Position numbers and translations under genes: made by a program. Shown in pieces: positions 16,565-24,360 of a stretch of DNA of 29,402 nucleotides. This stretch comes from a virus. How positions within the stretch are numbered: the first letter of the stretch is position 1; each line of letters begins with the position of its first letter. Location of the stretch: positions 1-29,402 of the IMG/VR virus record IMGVR_UViG_3300040943_000030; one strand, given 5' to 3'. The notes under the pieces were generated by a model, which saw nothing but the letters and a program-made list of their open reading frames with translations, made no database searches and was not told the origin of the DNA.

Positions 16565-18228
16565 GATGCGTACTTATCCTGTTTCTGAGCGCGGCCTGTT
16601 TTGCCGCTGGCGGCTCCTGTCCCAATGGAACGAACTATCCGAATGCTTCGGGCGCGTTGGTCACCCTTGCCTCGCTTGGCGTGACCTCTTGCTATTACGC
16701 TTCGTCGCTCTCCGGGGCGTCGGACAGCAATTCCGGCACTAGTGAATCAAGCCCGTGGCTGCACATTCCGGGGATGCCAACCTGCACGGCCACTTGCGGC
16801 ACGGTGCAATCAGCAGGCGTTCCCGCTGGAACCGGGATCATCATCGAGGGCGGATCGACTTACCACTTCGGCAACTCGTCCGCGACTCCATACGCAGGCG
16901 GTGGCGGCATCAACTTCACTTGGAGCGGCACGAGCAGTCATTACACGTACATCGGCGTCGATCTCGGATGGCCGAGCACGGGATGGACGCGGCCCGTTTT
17001 CACGGGCGACAACTCGCCGAGCACGAGCGTGGTCGGCAGTTGCGCCTACCAAGTCACGAACGGCAACGACATGGTTGCCTTCAGCGGCACGGTTTATAAC
17101 ATCCTTGACGATTTCGAGTTCACTGGGTTCTGCTGGAACACCACGCAATCATCGAACGAAGGTGGCGCGATCATGCTCACCTTCAACTCCAGCGGCAGCC
17201 CGAACGGGCACATTGTTTCGAGAAACTACGTTCACGGATGGACCCATACTTCGGCTGGCACGCAAGGTGGCGGCGGGATCGCATTTTACAGCTATAATCA
17301 GGAGCCCGGAATCACCTATGAATACAACGTCATCGACGGTTCGGATTCCGACCCGTACTCGCTGATTTCGATGAAAGGCGACGTTTATCAGTTCAATTAC
17401 AACGTCGTTCGCTACAACCAAGGAGAAAATTCATCTTCTGGCTGCTATCGGGTTCACGACAATCTCTGGGAGTATATGAACAACGTGACGGATGGCTCGT
17501 CGCACTCGGACGTGCTCCAGTGCTACGGGGAAACGTCCCACGGCTCGTCAGATCCGAATCTTTTCTACAACAACATCTTCCGTTACATCGGGACGCTCGG
17601 GAGCCAGGCGCTTTCCGCGAACACGCTGTGGCTCGCCCCGCCTACCGGACAGACAGACTACGTCTTCAACAACGTCATCCATGACCTGTACGCGAACTCG
17701 AACTACTTCAACATCAGCCAAGCATCGCCTCCCATCGGCGGCGGGAATGTGGCTTTTTATAACAACACTTTCGTGAATCCTCCGTTCAATTCAGCATGGC
17801 CCTGCCCCGCTCCGGCTCCCGGATCGGTTAGCTCCCAGAACAATCACTGGATCACGACCTACACTTCCACGATGGACGGATGCTCATTCAGTAGCGAAAC
17901 TACTGATCTGTTTATGACGCCCACTCTTGCCGCTACGCAGGGCTACACGTCAGCGAACGACTACGCGCCCACGGCATCCAGTAATTCCACGGTCGGGGCC
18001 GGGACGAACAATGCGACATTCTGCAACGGACTGAACGATTCCGTATCCAAGGCGGCCTGCCTTCAGGGGTTCACTGGCGTGGCGTACAACGCCACCAATC
18101 ACACTGTAGTCGTTCCAGCCATTCTCGGAGTTAATCGTCCTTCCACTGGCGCGTGGAACGTGGGCGCGTACCAGTTTGCGGCTACGGGGCCGAACGCCCC
18201 GACTGGCTTGACCGTGACGGTGCATTAA
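16561..18228 (+). CDS. Secreted right-handed beta-helix protein
   Basis: A 555-residue protein starting at ATG 16561 in the previous stop. A short signal peptide (MRCVLILFLSAACFAAGG) is followed by a layout typical of pectate-lyase-like beta-helices: SCYYASSLSGASDSNSGTSESSPWLHIPGM, then GTGIIIEGGSTYHFG, and repeated short strands ending in N or G such as GHIVSRNYVHGWTH, ITYEYNVIDGSDSD, NVVRYNQGEN, NLFYNNIFRYIG, YVFNNVIHDLY and VAFYNNTFVNP. No catalytic residues can be assigned by eye. Such proteins bind or cleave polysaccharides, as in phage tailspikes or secreted lyases. The C-terminus ends in NAPTGLTVTVH, which resembles the first strand of an FN3 domain. Confidence 0.72.
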   Translation: MRCVLILFLSAACFAAGGSCPNGTNYPNASGALVTLASLGVTSCYYASSLSGASDSNSGTSESSPWLHIPGMPTCTATCGTVQSAGVPAGTGIIIEGGSTYHFGNSSATPYAGGGGINFTWSGTSSHYTYIGVDLGWPSTGWTRPVFTGDNSPSTSVVGSCAYQVTNGNDMVAFSGTVYNILDDFEFTGFCWNTTQSSNEGGAIMLTFNSSGSPNGHIVSRNYVHGWTHTSAGTQGGGGIAFYSYNQEPGITYEYNVIDGSDSDPYSLISMKGDVYQFNYNVVRYNQGENSSSGCYRVHDNLWEYMNNVTDGSSHSDVLQCYGETSHGSSDPNLFYNNIFRYIGTLGSQALSANTLWLAPPTGQTDYVFNNVIHDLYANSNYFNISQASPPIGGGNVAFYNNTFVNPPFNSAWPCPAPAPGSVSSQNNHWITTYTSTMDGCSFSSETTDLFMTPTLAATQGYTSANDYAPTASSNSTVGAGTNNATFCNGLNDSVSKAACLQGFTGVAYNATNHTVVVPAILGVNRPSTGAWNVGAYQFAATGPNAPTGLTVTVH

Positions 18229-18230
18229 GT

Positions 18231-20723
18231 GTGCGCAGCCTCCTCAAATTCGCCTGCGTCCTGCTCACGACTTGCTGTTTCGCGCAAGGGCCGCAGACCT
18301 ACGCGGCGAGGACGGACAATTGCGAGGTCGGGACGGAATCCGGGTGCGTCGCGGGAGTCGGAGTGGGCCACGCGGGAGCGCCCATTAGCTTCCTCCTGAC
18401 GGGAACAGGACCGTTCGCGGCGAACGCGCCAGCGAACACCGCCACTACGGATAAAGACTTCGGCTCGTTCCTGCTGCTTGTGACCGATCAAAGTACACAT
18501 CTGACGACCAACAGCTTCCAACTCGGCTCGGATGGAGAACGCGATCTGTTTGAGCAGAACTCGAACATGCTCATGGTCTACTCAGTCGGAGGCGGCCCTT
18601 ATCTCTATTACCTAAACAAGACGGCGATCCGGGCTGCTGAAGCGGGCGGAACACCGATCTCGCCCTCGAATCCCGGCGTGACCAAGAGCCAGATCGTCGG
18701 CGGCTCGATCAGCGGAAGTCCGTGCACTTCTGGCTGCACCGTGCTCAACTCGGGGGGCGCGGAGGTATTCAGCCGAGGACAGGCGTACACCATCTTCGAG
18801 CTTTGGTCGGACGGTCTGACCATTTACAAGGACGTGATCAACCCGAGCACAGACACGTTCACGCGAACGCTTTACGCGAACCTTGGCAACGCTTTCCCCA
18901 AAACCTACTTTAGTACATGGAACGGGGAGTTTACGACAGCGACAGACGGCTCAGTAGCCCTTGCGATGGCGGGCGGGATGGATTGGAAGGGGAGCACGGC
19001 CTACGTTACCGGAGACTACACTTCGTTCATCTATCCGCAAACGGGGAATTCCGCCAATCATGCCTTCCAGGCGACCGTCGGCGGAACGACTTCCGGCACG
19101 GAGCCGACGTGGTCGACCTGCACTTCGACCTGCACGGATGGAGGGGTGACGTGGACAAACATTGGCTCAGTCAACGGGCAAGGGCCGGGATTCGACGCTG
19201 TAGTGTATTTAGCGGGAACCGGATATTACGCTTTGAATACTCGGCTCGGGCAGGTGCGATCTGGCACGACCGTCGCGGGCACTTGGACAACTACCGACAC
19301 GGTGATCTGCGGCAAGTACGGGACCAACCCATGCCCCTTGACCGACCTGATGACGCTGCACGGGAATGGAGCAGACCTTAATTCGGCCTACATGTCGCTG
19401 ACGCCGACGCATGGCGGCGGGACGCCCGTGCTCACGCCGGGGACGGCTAATTGCCTGAACACGAACGCGACGTACTACGGGGCATACAGCGCGGGCAAGA
19501 CCTATTCCAAGACGAGTCCCGCGCACCAGACGGTTTACGATCCCTCGCACGGCGCGCCGTACAGCTACTACGAGTACGTCTACGCCACCCCGACGGCGGG
19601 GAACGCTCCCCCGAACTCGACCTACTGGCAGTTGGCCGACGTCTACTGCTACACCTACACTTGGCAAGTAGCCACGCTGAACATCAACGTCAGCACGCAG
19701 ACGAGCGGGGCCAGCCACACCTCCGGCCACCAGGCGCAGGGCTACTTGAACTACTGGGCGGACAATGACCAGTACCAGCATCTTTTCTCGCAGCCGATGG
19801 TTTATCAGAGCGTGAGCGGGACGATTGACGAAGTGCCCTATCCGACCATTGGCGGTAGCGGTTCAACCGGATGGTTGAGCCGGGACATCCTGCCAAATGG
19901 CTTCCCTTCAGATCACCATGACTCCTACCGCGATTCCGGGCTGACGGATACGCCTCCGATAGTAGACTTCGCCACGCAGGTTCCGACGATCTCCAACGGC
20001 GCACTCACTGGACTGGCGTACTACGGTGAAGTGGTGGGAGAGTGCACGGGCCTCGGGACTTGCCCGCTGGGAACGACCTATAGGTTCTCGCACATCTATA
20101 ACACCGGGATGAACCAGAGCTTCGAGGCGCAGAACAACATCGGGAACGCCTCGCAGGACGGCCAGTGGGCATTGGTCGGCACGGACATGATGGGGACGCG
20201 CGGCTCGACCTCGCCCGCGTGGGCCGGGAGCGCGGCTTACGCGCTCGGGGCCACGATGTACCCGACCTCGAACAACGCGGGGAAATACGACTTCCAGGTC
20301 ATCGCCGCTGGCACCACTTCCGGCACGCAGCCTGATTGGGACGCCGCCTGCGCCACCTCCTGCGTGGACGGCGGGGTTACATGGAAGAACCTGAAGGCAT
20401 CATGCGACCAACTGCGTGCCGGGTTTTCACCGTCCGCCAGCACGGCGTTCTCCGGTGGATCGGCCGTCTACCCCGTGTCGAACAACCCGAACAACGACGT
20501 CTACCTCACGGCGGCCGGAGGGACGACGGGCGCGACGGTTCCCAACTGGCAAGTATTTTGTCCGTCATACGGAAATTGCCCTTCGCTCGACGGGACGGTG
20601 CAATGGACGAACGAGGGTCCGAACGATTGCAGAAGTGACGCGATGCTGATCGACCTCATGTCGGCCGCGCCGCTGACGGGCGGCCCGCTCGCCCCAACCG
20701 GATTGTCTGTGACTGTGCACTAG
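18231..20723 (+). CDS. Large secreted protein with three carbohydrate-binding-like repeats
   Basis: An 830-residue protein. I chose GTG 18231, two bases after the upstream stop, because it starts directly with a signal peptide (MRSLLKFACVLLTTCCFAQ). The body has beta-propeller-like segments (FDAVVYLAGTGYYALNTRLGQV, GTYRFSHIYNT style). Three ~62-residue units occur near residues 250-312, 662-725 and 730-800. They share YxxG..xYPxxxN, an aromatic, G-TTSGTxPxW and D-G-V-T-W. These look like small carbohydrate-binding modules often seen in phage fibres and chitin-binding proteins. The protein ends in APTGLSVTVH, matching the previous protein's tail. The role is probably binding a surface or exopolysaccharide (inference). 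Confidence 0.62.
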   Translation: MRSLLKFACVLLTTCCFAQGPQTYAARTDNCEVGTESGCVAGVGVGHAGAPISFLLTGTGPFAANAPANTATTDKDFGSFLLLVTDQSTHLTTNSFQLGSDGERDLFEQNSNMLMVYSVGGGPYLYYLNKTAIRAAEAGGTPISPSNPGVTKSQIVGGSISGSPCTSGCTVLNSGGAEVFSRGQAYTIFELWSDGLTIYKDVINPSTDTFTRTLYANLGNAFPKTYFSTWNGEFTTATDGSVALAMAGGMDWKGSTAYVTGDYTSFIYPQTGNSANHAFQATVGGTTSGTEPTWSTCTSTCTDGGVTWTNIGSVNGQGPGFDAVVYLAGTGYYALNTRLGQVRSGTTVAGTWTTTDTVICGKYGTNPCPLTDLMTLHGNGADLNSAYMSLTPTHGGGTPVLTPGTANCLNTNATYYGAYSAGKTYSKTSPAHQTVYDPSHGAPYSYYEYVYATPTAGNAPPNSTYWQLADVYCYTYTWQVATLNINVSTQTSGASHTSGHQAQGYLNYWADNDQYQHLFSQPMVYQSVSGTIDEVPYPTIGGSGSTGWLSRDILPNGFPSDHHDSYRDSGLTDTPPIVDFATQVPTISNGALTGLAYYGEVVGECTGLGTCPLGTTYRFSHIYNTGMNQSFEAQNNIGNASQDGQWALVGTDMMGTRGSTSPAWAGSAAYALGATMYPTSNNAGKYDFQVIAAGTTSGTQPDWDAACATSCVDGGVTWKNLKASCDQLRAGFSPSASTAFSGGSAVYPVSNNPNNDVYLTAAGGTTGATVPNWQVFCPSYGNCPSLDGTVQWTNEGPNDCRSDAMLIDLMSAAPLTGGPLAPTGLSVTVH

Positions 20724-20730
20724 GAGAATC

Positions 20731-21390
20731 ATGAAAATCATCATCACCGCAGTTCTCTCGCTCGCCCTGGTCGGCTGTATGACTCCGACTGCCCAGCGCG
20801 CCAACACTCCTGCCCCGCCCTCCATCGAGCCGCGCCCGCTCACCGCCACTGCGACGGCGCACTCCGTTACCCTCGGGGGATGCACGGATACGGCGGCGGG
20901 CGTGCAGTTTAATTTCTACAAGGGAACGGCCTCCGGCGGGGAGAGCGCGACGGCACTGAATGCTTCGCCGCTCGCGACCTGCTCCTACACCGATACGGCG
21001 GTGACGGCTCTGCAGACCTACTGGTATGTCGCCAAAGCCTATCTGTCGACCGCCAGCCCGAGCCTTTCAGGGCCGTCAAACGAGGTGAGCGCCACGATCC
21101 CAGCCGACGCGCAGCCCCCGGCGCCCACCGGCCTGACGGTCGAGACTGTCACGGAGAACCGCGTGCCGTTGAAGTGGACGCCTGTAAATTTGCAGGGAAT
21201 CAGCTACGATGTGTTCCGGGGAGTGGAACCGAAACTGCCCGACCCGAAACAGCTGGCGAGCGGGCTCACAGCGGCGTCCTATGTCGACACGAAGCCGGTC
21301 AAGGGGCAGACCCGGTACTATGGCGTCAAGTCGGCGCTTGGAACTAAAGTCAGCGCCATGAGCGCGACCCTGGCGGTAACCGTACCATAG
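20731..21390 (+). CDS. FN3-domain lipoprotein
   Basis: A 219-residue protein with its own ribosome binding site (AGGAGA at about 20723). The N-terminus is a lipoprotein signal: MKIIITAVLSLALVGC with lipobox LVGC, so Cys16 would be lipidated. A Pro-rich linker follows, then two FN3-like domains, one about 35-125 (TATAHSVTLGGC..., YWYVAKAYLS, GPSNEVSATIP) and one about 130-219 (PPAPTGLTVETVTENRVPLKW, YDVFRG, YYGVKSALG). It would sit in a membrane facing the periplasm or outside. It is the last gene of the signal-peptide block. A copy of the dispersed palindrome is inside the gene (21182-21195). Confidence 0.75.
   Translation: MKIIITAVLSLALVGCMTPTAQRANTPAPPSIEPRPLTATATAHSVTLGGCTDTAAGVQFNFYKGTASGGESATALNASPLATCSYTDTAVTALQTYWYVAKAYLSTASPSLSGPSNEVSATIPADAQPPAPTGLTVETVTENRVPLKWTPVNLQGISYDVFRGVEPKLPDPKQLASGLTAASYVDTKPVKGQTRYYGVKSALGTKVSAMSATLAVTVP
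21182..21195 (+). repeat. Dispersed 14-bp palindrome, copy 4
   Basis: CTGTAAATTTGCAG differs from the perfect copy at 4637 by one base. It is within the second FN3 domain of the lipoprotein gene, where the bases also encode VNLQ. Confidence 0.6.
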
Positions 21391-21399
21391 GAGGAAACG

Positions 21400-21753
21400 A
21401 TGGACTCTAGCCTGGTATTCACACACCTAGCCTTTGGAGCGATCTGGGGCGCGGTGCTACACTACGCGCAGATGAGCAAGTCGCTGCCGTGGGTGACACA
21501 GAAGACGACGGCGATCAATATCAGCTTTCGCGCTCTCATGGCGCTGCTCACCGGCCTCGGCATCCACGGCGCCTACGTCGGCAACGCCTCGACCGGATGG
21601 CAGATCGCGATAGCCATCCCGTCGCTGGCCGTGCTCGGGCACTCGCTCGTGCAGGTCATCGGTCAGTACTTCGTTCAGCAGGGCTGGCTCACGGCCTTCC
21701 AGCTTCAGCAGTTCATAAAGGACTTGCCACCGGCTTCATCGAACAAGCAATAA
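21400..21753 (+). CDS. Small membrane protein, holin candidate
   Basis: A 117-residue protein behind a strong ribosome binding site (AGGAGG at about 21390). Three hydrophobic segments are visible, near residues 5-23 (FTHLAFGAIWGAVLHYA), 41-61 (ISFRALMALLTGLGIHGAYVG) and 67-92 (WQIAIAIPSLAVLGHSLVQVIG), followed by a polar tail ending in SSNKQ. Size and topology fit a phage holin and it precedes two more small membrane proteins. There is no diagnostic motif, so the assignment rests on topology and position. Confidence 0.5.
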   Translation: MDSSLVFTHLAFGAIWGAVLHYAQMSKSLPWVTQKTTAINISFRALMALLTGLGIHGAYVGNASTGWQIAIAIPSLAVLGHSLVQVIGQYFVQQGWLTAFQLQQFIKDLPPASSNKQ

Positions 21754-21762
21754 GGAGGCTCC

Positions 21763-21996
21763 ATGCTGGCTTTACTGCAAATCGGTCTGCACAGGTACGG
21801 GTTCTTCGGGATCGAGGGATTGGCGGGGATCATCGTGGGGGTGATCATCCTGATCATCCTCTGCGCGATCCTGTTCAAGATTTGGGGGCTGCTCGCGCCG
21901 AAACTCGGACTCGACCCCACGTGGGTTCAGATCATCTTCTGGCTGCTCGTCCTGCTCGTGTTCGTTTTGTTCCTGCACGTGTTCGGGTTGTACTGA
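21763..21996 (+). CDS. Small two-helix membrane protein, holin-like
   Basis: A 77-residue, very hydrophobic protein with a strong ribosome binding site (AAGGAGG at about 21752). Two membrane helices are visible: residues about 16-43 (GIEGLAGIIVGVIILIILCAIL...) and about 53-76 (WVQIIFWLLVLLVFVLFLHVF). The short linker contains KLGLDPT. It could be a second holin, an antiholin or a general small membrane protein. No family is recognised. Confidence 0.5.
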   Translation: MLALLQIGLHRYGFFGIEGLAGIIVGVIILIILCAILFKIWGLLAPKLGLDPTWVQIIFWLLVLLVFVLFLHVFGLY

Positions 21997-21999
21997 ACG

Positions 22000-22470
22000 A
22001 TGTTCCATTTCGGCATCCCGATGTTCGCCATGACCAACGAGGACAGACCTGTGCCCGAAGAAAGCGCGAGCCACACCGAGCGCCATTCCAGTGTAGACAC
22101 CGTCGGGCCGCAGCCACCGACCAACGGGATCGACCTTCACTGGCGCTGGCAGTCCGTGGCCGTGGTTTGCACCATCTGCACACTGGTGGGCGGGTTGATC
22201 GCCTTCAGCTTCGGGCAGTTCAGTTCCGTCGTGCAGGACAGGCAGGCGTTCTCCGACCGCATGACCGACAGCGAGAAGGACCGACGGGAGATGCACGACG
22301 AGATCAACAAGCTGAACGACAAGATCGCGGCCATGCGCGATGAGCAGGTCAAGAACTCGGAGTTCCGCACGAACTCGAAGCAGGATCTTCAGGATATAAA
22401 GGACATGCTGCGGGCGCACATGCAGGGGCGCGACTACGTCGTGAAGCACCACGCGGAGGAGCAGCCGTGA
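22000..22470 (+). CDS. Single-span membrane protein with coiled coil, i-spanin-like topology
   Basis: A 156-residue protein if translation starts at ATG 22000; in-frame ATGs at 22021 and 22030 are alternatives and none has a good ribosome binding site. A polar N-terminus is followed by one membrane helix (about 51-71, SVAVVCTICTLVGGLIAFSF) and a long charged helix (about 80-140, TDSEKDRREMHDEINKLNDK...) that should form a coiled coil. This layout is that of an inner-membrane spanin, but many phage membrane proteins share it and no lipoprotein partner gene with typical features is adjacent. It overlaps the next gene by four bases (GTGA). Confidence 0.45.
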   Translation: MFHFGIPMFAMTNEDRPVPEESASHTERHSSVDTVGPQPPTNGIDLHWRWQSVAVVCTICTLVGGLIAFSFGQFSSVVQDRQAFSDRMTDSEKDRREMHDEINKLNDKIAAMRDEQVKNSEFRTNSKQDLQDIKDMLRAHMQGRDYVVKHHAEEQP

Positions 22471-22631
22471 GCCTGCCCCTGGACCTTTGGGAAGGCCAAC
22501 TGCGCGAGGTCAACGCAGCCGTCAGCTTCTCACTCGCCAAAGAGCAGAACCCGGAGCGATGGGAACTGCTCGCCGATTTTCTGCACGGGCTGGAGTGCGC
22601 GCTGCAACGACTGGACAGGCTCAAGCCGTGA
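22467..22631 (+). CDS. Hypothetical 54-residue protein
   Basis: A short gene starting at GTG 22467 and ending at TGA 22629-22631. Both ends overlap neighbours as GTGA, which supports it being translated. The protein is helical and amphipathic (LWEGQLREVNAAVSFSLAK, ERWELLADFLHGLECAL), ends in QRLDRLKP and has no signal peptide or membrane segment. I do not recognise a family. Its place between the membrane protein and DUF5675 suggests a function with them. Confidence 0.6.
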   Translation: MSLPLDLWEGQLREVNAAVSFSLAKEQNPERWELLADFLHGLECALQRLDRLKP

Positions 22632-23071
22632 CCGCCTTCTTCGTGCGGCGCCGCCAGTCCACGTCGCTCTCCGTCACTGGGGAACTGCTCTACTGCGGCG
22701 CGCATTTCTGCTTCACATTGGAGCCGGCCTACGGGTTGGCCGGGGTCAAGCCGCGCGCCATCCCCGCCGGAACATACCCGCTCGACATCCGGTTCTCGCC
22801 GCGCTTCAACCGCGACATGCCGCACGTCGAGCAAGTTCCCGACTTCACCGAGATCATGCTCCATCCGGGGAATTTCCCGAGGGACACGGACGGGTGCTGC
22901 CTGGTCGGGACGACTCTCGGGATAAACTTCGTCGGAGAGAGCGACGCCGCGTTCGCGCCGCTATACGCCAACATCGAGACGGCGCTGGCCTCGGGACCGC
23001 AGACCATCACGTTCGCGGACCCGGTCGCGGGCCAAGCGTCCGATTTGGACGGACAGGTGGGAATAGGTTAA
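22628..23071 (+). CDS. DUF5675 family protein
   Basis: A 147-residue protein. GTG 22628 was chosen because it overlaps the previous stop (GTGA); the longer open frame upstream has no supporting site. The family signature is clear: FTLEPAYG..., RAIPAGTYPLDIRFSPRFNRDMPHVEQVP, FTEIMLHPGNFPRDTDGCCLVG. The HPGN...DT-x-G-C motif (about residues 79-92) recalls the His...Cys arrangement of L,D-transpeptidase-like folds, so a role at the cell wall is possible, but no activity is established that I can cite. DUF5675 genes are often near phage lysis genes, as here. Confidence 0.8.
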   Translation: MTAFFVRRRQSTSLSVTGELLYCGAHFCFTLEPAYGLAGVKPRAIPAGTYPLDIRFSPRFNRDMPHVEQVPDFTEIMLHPGNFPRDTDGCCLVGTTLGINFVGESDAAFAPLYANIETALASGPQTITFADPVAGQASDLDGQVGIG

Positions 23072-23087
23072 AAAGGAGAACTCAAAA

Positions 23088-23606
23088 ATGAAAACACTCG
23101 TACTGATAGCAGCGATCCTCGCAAGCGCGGTTTGCTTCGGACAGCAGCAATCGGCGTTCATCGATACCACATACTCTTTCGGACTGACGCCCGTGACGTT
23201 GCCCGGAGTGGGCACGACCGTTGCCGGGGCCGAGTCTGATATCCTCGTGAGCCTTACGCCGAACAACGACGTGGGGCCGACTACGCTCATCAGCAACGAT
23301 ACGTTCGTCGGCGGACGCTACGACCGCGTGATCCCGCAAGTAGCGACTTGGCTCCAGAACCACACCGCGCTCACGGGATACAACTATCAGTTCGGAGTCA
23401 CGAGCAGCCTCGGAATCGTAAAAGGCGCTGCGAACCACTGGGGCGAACGGGCCGGGTTCTTCCTGCGCTGGGCGCCGTCGGGTTCAACGAGTTTCAGTTT
23501 GGCGTTCGAGGTCCAAGCCAACCACTTGCCGGGAATAACTGACCAAGTTCCAAAGCAGTCAAGTTGGCTTCCGAGCGTCGCGCTCAGTCCGACGTTCCGC
23601 TTCTGA
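23088..23606 (+). CDS. Predicted outer-membrane beta-barrel-like protein
   Basis: A 172-residue protein with a strong ribosome binding site (AAAGGAGA at about 23071). The signal peptide is MKTLVLIAAILASAVCFGQ. The mature part has alternating beta-strands (YNYQFGVTSSLGIVKG, RAGFFLRWAPSG, TSFSLAFEVQANHL) and ends with SWLPSVALSPTFRF. A C-terminal Phe with alternating hydrophobic residues is the recognition signal for outer-membrane insertion in Gram-negative bacteria. It is the last plus-strand gene of the late cluster. Possible roles are alteration of the cell surface or exclusion of other phages, but this is inference. No terminator-like hairpin is visible after the stop. Confidence 0.65.
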   Translation: MKTLVLIAAILASAVCFGQQQSAFIDTTYSFGLTPVTLPGVGTTVAGAESDILVSLTPNNDVGPTTLISNDTFVGGRYDRVIPQVATWLQNHTALTGYNYQFGVTSSLGIVKGAANHWGERAGFFLRWAPSGSTSFSLAFEVQANHLPGITDQVPKQSSWLPSVALSPTFRF

Positions 23607-23636
23607 CTATCACGCCCGGAGCTACTTCTTTTCCGT

Positions 23637-23777
23637 TCACGGCGTTTCCTTTCCGAGCAGCGCAGCCCTCCGTTTCTTGCACAGGCGGCGCTCAACGGCC
23701 ATCCCTATCCAGAATCCGCAGAACGCGCACCACAATTCGGAAACGAGCATCATCCAAGCAGGATAGCAGGGCGTCAC
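23637..23777 (-). CDS. Small one-helix membrane protein
   Basis: A 46-residue protein. I start it at GTG (minus 23777-23775), which overlaps the upstream stop as GTGA; a longer open frame to 23930 only shadows the neighbour. One hydrophobic segment (about 11-28, LVSELWCAFCGFWIGMAV) is followed by a basic stretch (ERRLCKKRR) and the tail AALLGKETP. The tail is a degenerate copy of the AALPGKE ending shared by three neighbouring genes. No family is recognised. Confidence 0.5.
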   Translation of the reverse strand: MTPCYPAWMMLVSELWCAFCGFWIGMAVERRLCKKRRAALLGKETP

Positions 23778-23959
23778 GGTTTCTCCTTCCGAGTCTCGGG
23801 CGCGACTCCGCGCTCTAACTGACGTAGCATCAAGTCCCATGTAGCCTTGACGTTCTCTAGGTCCTCTTGCGTAAAATATTCCGGCACCCACAATCGAATA
23901 AGGCTGTCGTGTCCACTTGTGCAACCGCATTCGTATAGTTTAAGAATTGGCTTGTTCAT
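23774..23959 (-). CDS. Hypothetical 61-residue protein
   Basis: A compact protein, MNKPILKLYECGCTSGHDSL then WVPEYFTQEDLENVKATWDLM, ending in PETRKEKP. The N-terminal CGC may bind metal together with the His. It starts at ATG 23959 inside the stop of the XRE gene (ATGA) behind GAAGGAGAAG, a good ribosome binding site. The downstream small gene starts inside its stop. No family recognised. Confidence 0.6.
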   Translation of the reverse strand: MNKPILKLYECGCTSGHDSLIRLWVPEYFTQEDLENVKATWDLMLRQLERGVAPETRKEKP

Positions 23960-24360
23960 TTCTTCTCCTTCCCGGGCAGCGCAGCGAGGGCGCTAGGGAA
24001 TGATCGTTTAATTTCGGCTCTAGTCCAACTTGTTGTTATTCCAGTGACGCGACGAATCAGTTTCGAGAATGGTACGAATTCCACGCTCAGACCAATATCA
24101 TAGACTGCCGCCAATCGCTTCAAAGCAGTCAATGTATGCTTGCCGTAATACGGGTTTTCCATTCTCGACACGTTAGCCTGTTCCATCCCCGCCAGTCGCG
24201 CCGCTTCGACTTGACTTAATCCTCGGGCGTCACGAATAGAACGGAGTTGGAAAGCGATTCCCTTGTCGATGTGAGAGGCCACGAATCTTGCGCGTGTTTC
24301 ACGACCGCGAGCCAAGCGCTTTTCGCACCCCTTGACGGTCAGAATCTTACGAGTTCCCAT
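23956..24360 (-). CDS. XRE-family helix-turn-helix regulator
   Basis: A 134-residue protein. I chose the ATG at 24360 because GGAAAGGAAACGA directly precedes it, although the frame is open to 24438. The XRE-type DNA-binding domain spans about residues 36-92: AFQLRSIRDARGLSQVEAARLAGMEQANVSRME, followed by the conserved HTLTALKRLAAVYDIGL helix. The last part (SVEFVPFSKLIRRV) is like that of antitoxin-type or phage regulators. The protein ends in FPSALAALPGKEKK, the shared gene-end cassette. It may regulate early phage genes, but its operator is not identified. No toxin partner is seen. Confidence 0.88.
   Translation of the reverse strand: MGTRKILTVKGCEKRLARGRETRARFVASHIDKGIAFQLRSIRDARGLSQVEAARLAGMEQANVSRMENPYYGKHTLTALKRLAAVYDIGLSVEFVPFSKLIRRVTGITTSWTRAEIKRSFPSALAALPGKEKK

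Noticed and set aside
23607-23636. Terminator expected between the converging late and early operons
   Set aside because: No stable hairpin with a T-run on either strand was found by eye in the short gap.
23637-23930. 97-residue minus-strand frame as the true gene
   Set aside because: Its N-terminal half overlaps the well-supported gene at 23774-23959; a GTG overlapping that gene's stop gives a coherent 46-residue membrane protein.
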